DNA of 49,052 nt from JBKHJZ01 sp046537875 (lineage in GTDB: Bacteria > Actinomycetota > Acidimicrobiia > Acidimicrobiales > VFJN01), in the NCBI GenBank assembly GCA_046537875.1, contig JBKHJZ010000006.1, positions 1-49,052 on the forward strand, in the 5' to 3' direction. Position 1 is the stretch's first letter. Each line of letters opens with the position of its first letter. Made by a program: the position numbers and the translations under genes. Positions 43,994-49,052 of the stretch are shown here, one piece after another. The notes under the pieces are model-generated. The model saw only the letters and a program-made list of their open reading frames with translations, was not told where the DNA came from and did no database searches.

Positions 43994-46249
43994 ATGTCCG
44001 CAGAGTCCTCGACCGTGGTCTCCGGGCCGAGCGCACCGGCGGGGCCCGATCCCGGCGGCGGGGGCGCAGCTCCGGCCGCTCGTGCCGAGCCGGCGCTGAT
44101 CCTCGGCTGGGACGGCGAGGGGCGCTGCACGTTCGCCCACCGGGGGGACGGCCGGGACGACCCGGCCCTCGCCGGGGTCCGGGGGGACGGGTGGCGGCGG
44201 CTCCTCCACCCCGACCACCGCGGGCACGCGGACGACATGATCGCCTCGGTGCTCGCTGGGGGTGCGCCGCGGGAGGCGGTCGTCCGCCTCGACCCCGGCG
44301 ACCGCTGGGCGGTGCTGCGGATCACCGACCCGCCGCCCGATCCCACCGATGGCCCGGGCGTCGACACCGCGACCGGTGGCGCCGGGGCACGCGGTGCCAC
44401 CGGCGTCCTCGTGGACGCCACCGGGTCGCTGGCGACCACCGCGCGCATGGCCCGCCTGGTCGCCGCCTTCAACGGCGTGCGGCGCACGGACGAGGTCGTT
44501 GGGGCCATGCTCGACGAGGGCATGGCGCTGCTCGGGGGGAACACGGCGGTGCTCCACCTCCTGTCCGACGGGGGCGACGAGCTGGTGCTGGCCGGTACCG
44601 GCGGCCTGCCGGAGGGCGAGGTGCGCGAGCAGTTCGGCCGCGTGCCGCTCACGTCGCCGCTCCCGACCGCCGAGGTGCTCCGCACCGGGCGCACGGTGGC
44701 CGTCGCCTCGCACGAGGAGCGCCGCAGCCGGTTCCCCGATCTCGACGCGCTCGCGATCGACTACGACCCCGCGTTCGTCGTGGTGCCGCTCGAGGACGCG
44801 CTGGGCCGGACCTTCGGCACGCTGGCCGTGGGGTTCCCCGACGAGCGGCACCTGCGGGCGAGCGATCGGGCACTGCTCGCAGACGCCGCCGCCCAGTGCG
44901 CACTGGCGCTCGACCGGGCGCGGCTGGCCGCCAGGGCCGAGCGCGACCAGGAGCGGTTGACGTTCCTCGACGCGGTGAGCGGCGCGATGTCGTCGAGCCT
45001 GCGGCTCGACGAGACCCTCGCCCGGCTCACCGGGATGGCGGTTCCCCGCCTGGCCGACTGGTCGGCGGTCCGGCTGGTCTCGCACGCCGCCGATCCCGAG
45101 CCGGTGGTCGGTGTCGCGCACGTCGACCCCGGCGCGGTCGACAGGCTCCGCGAGATGGTGAGGCGACTGCCCCGGGAGCTGGAGACCTCGGGCGAGCTCG
45201 GCCGCGCGCTGCAGGAGGGGCGGCCGCTGATCCGGGAGTCGGGTGCCGAGGCCCTGTTCAGGCTGGCCGGCCCGACCCCGGACGATCCGGCCCGCTGCGA
45301 GGCGGAGCACGAGGCGGCCGTGGCGGTGTTCCCACTGCGCGCGCGTGGTCGGCTGCTGGGTGCGCTGGCGTTCGGCAACCGGCCCGGGCGCCCGCTGGTG
45401 CCCGACGAGATCGACCTGGCCGGGGCGGTCGCGGCCCGGGCGGCGGTCCTGGTCGACAACGCCCGCCTGTTCGACGAGCAGTCCCGGGTGGCCCGGGCCC
45501 TGCAGGACAGCCTCCTGCCGGGCAGCCTCCCCGAGATCCCCGGCATCGAGCTCGGCGCCCGCTACCGGGCGGCGGGACAAGGGCTCGACGTGGGCGGCGA
45601 CTTCTACGACGCCTTTCAGGCCGACGAGAACTGGTGGATCGTGGCGGTGGGCGACGTGTGCGGGCACGGGGTGGAGGCCGCGGCCACCACGGGCCTGGTG
45701 CGCCACACCATCCGATCGGCCGCGATGGCGGGAGTGATGCCTTCGGCGATCCTCGGCCGCCTCAACGACCTCCTGCTGCGCCACAGCGCCGAGCGCGAGC
45801 TGGCCGACGACCAGCGCCCCGCCTCGCCCCGGTTCTGCACGGTGCTGGTGGGGGCGGTGCAGCCCACGGCGACCGGTGTCGACCTCGTGCTGTGCGCGGG
45901 CGGCCACCCGCTGCCGCTCGTCCGTCGCGCCGACGGCCGGGTCGAGCCGGCGGGGGCACCCGGCACGCTCGTGGGTGTGACCGACGAGGTGCGCTGGACC
46001 GACGCCGTCGTCCATCTCGACCCCGGCGAGACCCTGGTCTGCTACACGGACGGGCTCACCGACCGGCGCTCCGACCGGCAGGCTTTCGGCGAGGAGGGCG
46101 TGATCGAGGCCCTGCACCGGGGCGCGGGACTCTCCGCCGACGAGCTGGTCCGGCTCATCGAGGTGGAGGCTGTGGGCCGTGCCGGCGTCGACCTCGACGA
46201 CGACATGGCCGTGCTGGCGCTGCAGGCGCGGCCGCCCGGGGCGACCTGA
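43994..46249 (+). CDS. GAF-domain PP2C (SpoIIE/RsbU-type) phosphatase
   Basis: 751 residues. A disordered Pro/Gly-rich start (1-35), a PAS-like segment (about 36-110), two GAF-like sensor domains (about 150-305 and 330-480) and a C-terminal PP2C-like domain of the SpoIIE family (about 495-745). The phosphatase metal-binding residues are in DVGGDFYDAF, AVGDVCGHGVEAA, LVLCAGGHPLPLV and LVCYTDGLTDRR, with DDDMAVLAL at the end. The ALQDSLLPGSLPEIPGIELGARYRAA linker is typical. Such proteins usually dephosphorylate anti-anti-sigma factors; none is encoded nearby, so the target is unknown. ATG 43994. Confidence 0.9.
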   Translation: MSAESSTVVSGPSAPAGPDPGGGGAAPAARAEPALILGWDGEGRCTFAHRGDGRDDPALAGVRGDGWRRLLHPDHRGHADDMIASVLAGGAPREAVVRLDPGDRWAVLRITDPPPDPTDGPGVDTATGGAGARGATGVLVDATGSLATTARMARLVAAFNGVRRTDEVVGAMLDEGMALLGGNTAVLHLLSDGGDELVLAGTGGLPEGEVREQFGRVPLTSPLPTAEVLRTGRTVAVASHEERRSRFPDLDALAIDYDPAFVVVPLEDALGRTFGTLAVGFPDERHLRASDRALLADAAAQCALALDRARLAARAERDQERLTFLDAVSGAMSSSLRLDETLARLTGMAVPRLADWSAVRLVSHAADPEPVVGVAHVDPGAVDRLREMVRRLPRELETSGELGRALQEGRPLIRESGAEALFRLAGPTPDDPARCEAEHEAAVAVFPLRARGRLLGALAFGNRPGRPLVPDEIDLAGAVAARAAVLVDNARLFDEQSRVARALQDSLLPGSLPEIPGIELGARYRAAGQGLDVGGDFYDAFQADENWWIVAVGDVCGHGVEAAATTGLVRHTIRSAAMAGVMPSAILGRLNDLLLRHSAERELADDQRPASPRFCTVLVGAVQPTATGVDLVLCAGGHPLPLVRRADGRVEPAGAPGTLVGVTDEVRWTDAVVHLDPGETLVCYTDGLTDRRSDRQAFGEEGVIEALHRGAGLSADELVRLIEVEAVGRAGVDLDDDMAVLALQARPPGAT

Positions 46250-46288
46250 CGCGGCGATCGGGGGCCCGACGACCCGCCGCGCCCGGCG

Positions 46289-47362
46289 TCAGGCCTCGCC
46301 GCGGATGAACGCCTCGAGGCGGTCGCGGGCCACGTCGTCGTGCACCTGCGAGGGCGGCGACTTCATGAAGTACTGGCAGGCCGGCAGCACCGGGCCGCCG
46401 AGCCCCCGATCGAGGCCGATGCGCGCGCAGCGCACGGCGTCGATGATCACGCCCGCGGAGTTGGGGGAGTCGTGGACCTCGAGCTTGAGCTCCACCGTCA
46501 GCGGCACGTCGCCGAAGTTGCGGCCCTCCAGCCGGATGAACGCCCACTTGCGGTCGTCGAGCCAGGGGACGTGGTCGGACGGGCCGATGTGCACGTCGCG
46601 GTCGCTGATGCCGGCCTCGATCTGGCTGGTGACCGACCGGGTCTTGGACGTCTTCTTCGACTTCAGCCGGGACCGCTCCAGCATGTTCATGAAGTCCATG
46701 TTCCCGCCGAAGTTCAGCTGGTAGGTGTGGTCGATCGTCGTGCCCCGGTCTTCGAAGAGGCGGGCCAGGGTGCGATGGACGATGGTGGCCCCCACCTGCG
46801 ACTTGATGTCGTCGCCGACGATCGGCACGCCGGCCTCGGTGAACCTGGCGGCCCACTCGGGGTCGGAGGCGATGAACACGGGGATGGCGTTCACGAAGGC
46901 GACGCCGGCCTCCAGGCAGGCGCGAGCGTAGTGTTTCTGGGCCTCGTCGGATCCCACCGGTAGGTACGAGACCAGGACGTCGGCCCGCGCCGCTCGCAGC
47001 GCGGCGGCCACGTCGACGGGCTCCTCCGGCGACTCCTCGCACTGCTCGGTGTAGAACTGGCCGAAGCCGTCGAGGGTGGGGGCGCGCTGGACGGTCACGC
47101 CGAGATCGGGGACCCCGGCGAAGCGCACGGTGTTGTTCGGCCCCGCGTGGATGGCCTTGCCGACGTCGACGCCCACCTTGTCGGCGTCGACGTCGAAGGC
47201 GGCCACGACCTCGATGTCGCGGATGTGGTATCCGCCGAGGTCGACGTGCATGAGGCCCGGTACCTGCTCGGACGGATCGGCGTTCTTGTAGTACTCGAGC
47301 CCCTGGACCAGCGAGCTGGCGCAGTTGCCGACGCCCGCGATGGCGAGACGGATCTTGCTCAT
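46289..47362 (-). CDS. ino1: myo-Inositol-1-phosphate synthase
   Basis: Converts glucose-6-phosphate to inositol-1-phosphate with NAD, the first step towards phosphatidylinositol and mycothiol-type compounds. 357 residues, the prokaryotic actinobacterial length. NAD-binding AIAGVGNCASSLVQGLEYY at the N-terminus, then the conserved SYLPVGSDEAQKHYARA, GDDIKSQVGATIVHRTL and LNFGGNMDFMNM motifs, with ERSRLKSKKTSKT carrying catalytic lysines. The start ATG overlaps the stop of the PadR regulator, so the two are co-expressed, as Rv0047c-Rv0046c are. Confidence 0.97.
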   Translation of the reverse strand: MSKIRLAIAGVGNCASSLVQGLEYYKNADPSEQVPGLMHVDLGGYHIRDIEVVAAFDVDADKVGVDVGKAIHAGPNNTVRFAGVPDLGVTVQRAPTLDGFGQFYTEQCEESPEEPVDVAAALRAARADVLVSYLPVGSDEAQKHYARACLEAGVAFVNAIPVFIASDPEWAARFTEAGVPIVGDDIKSQVGATIVHRTLARLFEDRGTTIDHTYQLNFGGNMDFMNMLERSRLKSKKTSKTRSVTSQIEAGISDRDVHIGPSDHVPWLDDRKWAFIRLEGRNFGDVPLTVELKLEVHDSPNSAGVIIDAVRCARIGLDRGLGGPVLPACQYFMKSPPSQVHDDVARDRLEAFIRGEA

Positions 47363-48000
47363 GGATGTCCTCCGGTGGTGTGGCCGCCGCCGTCGTCGGC
47401 GCCTGCCCGCTCGGCCGCGATCAAGCGGTCGAGCCAGTCGAGATCGGCGGCGATCGTGGCTGCGTCGCGCTCGAGCAGCGATCGCAGGTAGGTGTTGACC
47501 CGACGGTCGGGCCCGGCGCCGGTGGCCCGCCGCTGGTCGCGACGGCGGACCAGCTCGGCCTGGCGGCGCTCGAACAGCGCGATGCGCTCCCGCGGCTCGA
47601 GCAGGTCGCAGAGGGCCACGCGGAGCGCGAACGCCCGGTCGTCCGAGACGTCGGGGTCGGTGAGCAGCTCGTGCAGGCGGGCCCGGCCCCGATCGGTGAT
47701 GCCGTAGACCTTCCGTCCCCGGGTGCCCCGGCGGGTGCCGGCCCCCGCGCGCCGCTGGGCCCGGAACGCGGCCAGCTCGCCGACGAGCGAGCCGCTGGTG
47801 GGGGCGGCGGGCGCCACGGGGGGCGGGCGGCTCGTGACGACCTTGACGAGGCCCGCCCGCTCCAGCCGCCCCAGCGCCGGGTAGAGCGACCCGAACGAGA
47901 TCGCAAGCCGCATGCCCAGGAGGTCGCCGAGCCGCTTGCGCAGCTCGTAGCCGTGGAAGTCGTGCTCGTCGAGGAGCCCGAGGATGGCGAGATCGATCAT
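47359..48000 (-). CDS. PadR-family transcriptional regulator
   Basis: 213 residues. The N-terminal winged helix is LAILGLLDEHDFHGYELRKRLGDLLGMRLAISFGSLYPALGRLERAGLV, with the wing carried by RKVYGITDRGRARLHELL. A 45-residue Pro/Ala-rich and basic insertion separates them. The C-terminal helices (ERIALFERRQAELVRR... LERDAATIAADLDWLDRLI) form the dimerisation part. It is the first gene of the padR-ino1 unit. An A/T-rich palindrome 96 bases upstream is the likely operator for autoregulation. Ligand unknown. Confidence 0.9.
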   Translation of the reverse strand: MIDLAILGLLDEHDFHGYELRKRLGDLLGMRLAISFGSLYPALGRLERAGLVKVVTSRPPPVAPAAPTSGSLVGELAAFRAQRRAGAGTRRGTRGRKVYGITDRGRARLHELLTDPDVSDDRAFALRVALCDLLEPRERIALFERRQAELVRRRDQRRATGAGPDRRVNTYLRSLLERDAATIAADLDWLDRLIAAERAGADDGGGHTTGGHP

Positions 48001-48095
48001 CGGCGTGCGGGCGCCTTCCGGTGATGGGGCTTGGGGTGGAGGTCGCACTCGACGGACGGCCTGGAGAACGTCGGGGGGCGATATCCCGGCTCGTC

Positions 48096-48110
48096 ATATC
48101 GAATCGATAT
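48096..48110. promoter_or_regulatory. Palindromic operator candidate upstream of padR-ino1
   Basis: ATATCGA-A-TCGATAT, a perfect 7-base inverted repeat about a central A, in an A/T-rich island (48079-48121) of an otherwise very GC-rich spacer; partial copies (CGATATC at 48080, ATATATCG just after) flank it. A likely binding site for the PadR regulator. Confidence 0.6.
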
Positions 48111-48259
48111 ATCGGATCTACAGTCTGCCGGGTCGGGGCAGGGACGTCAACCGGTCGCCCGGGACGCCAGGCGGTCACCCGGGGCGACCGCCGGTCGGCC
48201 GGGCGCTCGCGGTGACGAGCGGGCGGCGGCTCGCGGCGGCGACCGCCCGGCCGCCCCGC

Positions 48260-48265
48260 TACCCT
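48260..48265 (+). promoter_or_regulatory. Candidate -10 hexamer of the DUF5318 gene (leaderless)
   Basis: TACCCT ends 8 bases before the ATG at 48274. Confidence 0.5.
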
Positions 48266-48273
48266 CGCTCGCC

Positions 48274-48669
48274 ATGAGCTTCCGGCCGGAGGCGATCCGT
48301 GGGCCCGGCGGCACCGGTGCCGTCGTCGACTACCGGTTGACCCGGCAGTCGGTGATCGACCAGTTCCGCAAGGGCCGGCTGTCGCGGCTCGACGTCTGCG
48401 ACGCCCACCCCGAGCTGCGGCGCGCGGCCACGATGGCCGGCCGCCCCATCGACGACGCCTGCCCGATCTGCGATGACGGCGCCGGCATCTCGCTGGTGAC
48501 CTACGCGTTCGGGCCACGGCTGCCGGCCGGCGGCCGTTGCGTCACGTCGGCCCGCGAGATGGCCAGGCTGGCACGCGGTCGCCCGGTGATCACGTGCTAC
48601 GTCGTCGAGGTGTGCACCGCCTGCGGCTGGAACCACCTGACGCGGACCTTCCAGGTCGGCGGCACCTGA
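48274..48669 (+). CDS. DUF5318 family protein with two CxxC pairs
   Basis: 131 residues of the actinobacterial DUF5318 family (Rv0049 in M. tuberculosis). VVDYRLTRQSVIDQFRKGRLSRLDVCDAHPELRRAA is followed by ACPICDDG and, near the end, VEVCTACGWNHLTRTF. The two CxxC pairs could bind zinc. It lies directly upstream of a penicillin-binding protein gene in mycobacteria and here, which hints at an envelope role; the function is unknown. ATG start with a leaderless-type promoter. Confidence 0.9.
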   Translation: MSFRPEAIRGPGGTGAVVDYRLTRQSVIDQFRKGRLSRLDVCDAHPELRRAATMAGRPIDDACPICDDGAGISLVTYAFGPRLPAGGRCVTSAREMARLARGRPVITCYVVEVCTACGWNHLTRTFQVGGT

Positions 48670-48772
48670 CCGGGGCGTGCCGTTGCGGCCGGCCGGTGTG
48701 AGGGGGCCGGCTCGCCCGGCCATCGCGGACGGCCGCCGCCCTGCGCGTCAGCACGGCGCCCGGCACGCCTTG

Positions 48773-48778
48773 TAGCCT
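48773..48778 (+). promoter_or_regulatory. Candidate -10 hexamer before the 3' partial gene
   Basis: TAGCCT ends 12 bases before the ATG at 48791, which would give a leader of only a few bases. Confidence 0.4.
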
Positions 48779-48790
48779 GTCACCCGTCGT

Positions 48791-49052
48791 ATGACACCAG
48801 CGCTGGGACCGTCGAGCTCGCCCGGAGGTCGCGCGCGTGCACGGGGCACGCGGCCCGTGGGCGACGCGCACGCCGCCGACTCCTTCTTCGGAAGCGCGGG
48901 CGACGACGGGTTCTGGGGCCGCAGCGGGCGCACGAAGCGGGCCGACAAGGCGGCGAGCGGCCGCGCCGGCCGGGCCGCGAAGGCCGGCACGCGGCAGCAG
49001 CCGCCGCCCGGTCGCCGGGGGGAGGGGAGGCGCAGGAACGGCGGTCCGGACG
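48791..49052 (+). CDS. N-terminal part of a probable class A penicillin-binding protein (cut by the window end)
   Basis: An open frame of 87 codons from ATG 48791 to the end of the window. It encodes a very basic, Gly/Arg/Pro-rich cytoplasmic tail (SFFGSAGDDGFWGRSGR, then RTKRADKAASGRAGRAAKAG). No domain has been reached yet. Class A PBPs of actinobacteria begin with such tails, and the gene order ino1, padR, DUF5318 is followed by ponA1 (Rv0050) in M. tuberculosis. The identity therefore rests on synteny. Confidence 0.6.
   Translation, partial: MTPALGPSSSPGGRARARGTRPVGDAHAADSFFGSAGDDGFWGRSGRTKRADKAASGRAGRAAKAGTRQQPPPGRRGEGRRRNGGPD

Overview
The window is about 49 kb of very GC-rich DNA with strongly G/C-biased third codon positions, frequent GTG starts and many 4-base ATGA/GTGA gene overlaps. 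It carries the chromosomal origin region of an actinobacterium. The gene order around the origin matches the one known from Mycobacterium tuberculosis (dnaA, dnaN, recF, DUF721/dciA, gyrB, gyrA, DUF3566, tRNA-Ile on one side; rpmH, rnpA, yidD, yidC, jag, rsmG, parA, parB, then trxA, trxB, anti-sigma, sigM on the other). A complete discrete type II fatty acid synthase operon and several family differences suggest a deep-branching actinobacterium such as Acidimicrobiia. That placement is inference, not a measured phylogeny.

Layout. (1) 1-787: a PAP2 phosphatase, possibly cut by the window edge. (2) 738-9750: a tandem-MerR regulator divergent from a fatty acid synthesis operon: fabD, a lysine-free biotinyl-domain protein, fabH, fabG, acpP, fabF, an AccD6-like carboxyltransferase, fabI, a FabZ-like dehydratase and hisN. 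(3) 9835-12168, minus strand: corA, a saccharopine-dehydrogenase-like protein, a 45-residue membrane ORF, tRNA-Ile(GAT). (4) 12187-23269, minus strand: DUF3566 membrane protein, a TadG/M15-peptidase fusion, gyrA, gyrB, dciA, recF, dnaN, dnaA. (5) 23270-23696: divergent dnaA/rpmH spacer with DnaA-box-like sites, the best origin candidate because coding direction switches here. (6) 23697-31559, plus strand: rnpA with rpmH nested inside it, yidD, yidC, jag, rsmG, then a 2.6 kb apparently non-coding segment holding four identical parS sites and a 141-bp direct repeat, then parA and parB. (7) 31903-41223, minus strand: trxA, trxB, a small membrane protein, anti-sigma factor, sigma factor, an apparently active Ser/Thr kinase, a DegV protein, a DUF6049 protein and an acetyltransferase. 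MurJ, which lies between the DUF6049 and sigM genes in mycobacteria, is absent from that position. (8) 41418-46249, plus strand: HDAC-like deacetylase, pcnA, GAF/PP2C phosphatase. (9) 46289-49052: ino1 and a PadR regulator (minus), DUF5318 and the start of a probable ponA (plus), the same neighbourhood as M. tuberculosis Rv0046c-Rv0050.

How it works together: the window holds chromosome initiation and elongation (DnaA, DnaN, RecF, DciA, gyrase), segregation (ParA, ParB, parS), membrane insertion (YidC/YidD), RNA processing (RNase P protein, PcnA, RsmG), thiol redox (TrxA/TrxB), envelope control (kinase, sigma/anti-sigma, DUF6049, PBP) and de novo fatty acid synthesis. The most unusual observations are the rpmH-inside-rnpA arrangement with a separate Shine-Dalgarno for each start, the biotinyl-domain protein with no lysine in the FAS operon, the long non-coding parS region with its 141-bp repeat, and the free-standing kinase where the MurJ-linked pseudokinase would be expected. 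Many genes have a TANNNT hexamer 6-10 bases before the start codon, suggesting widespread leaderless transcription.
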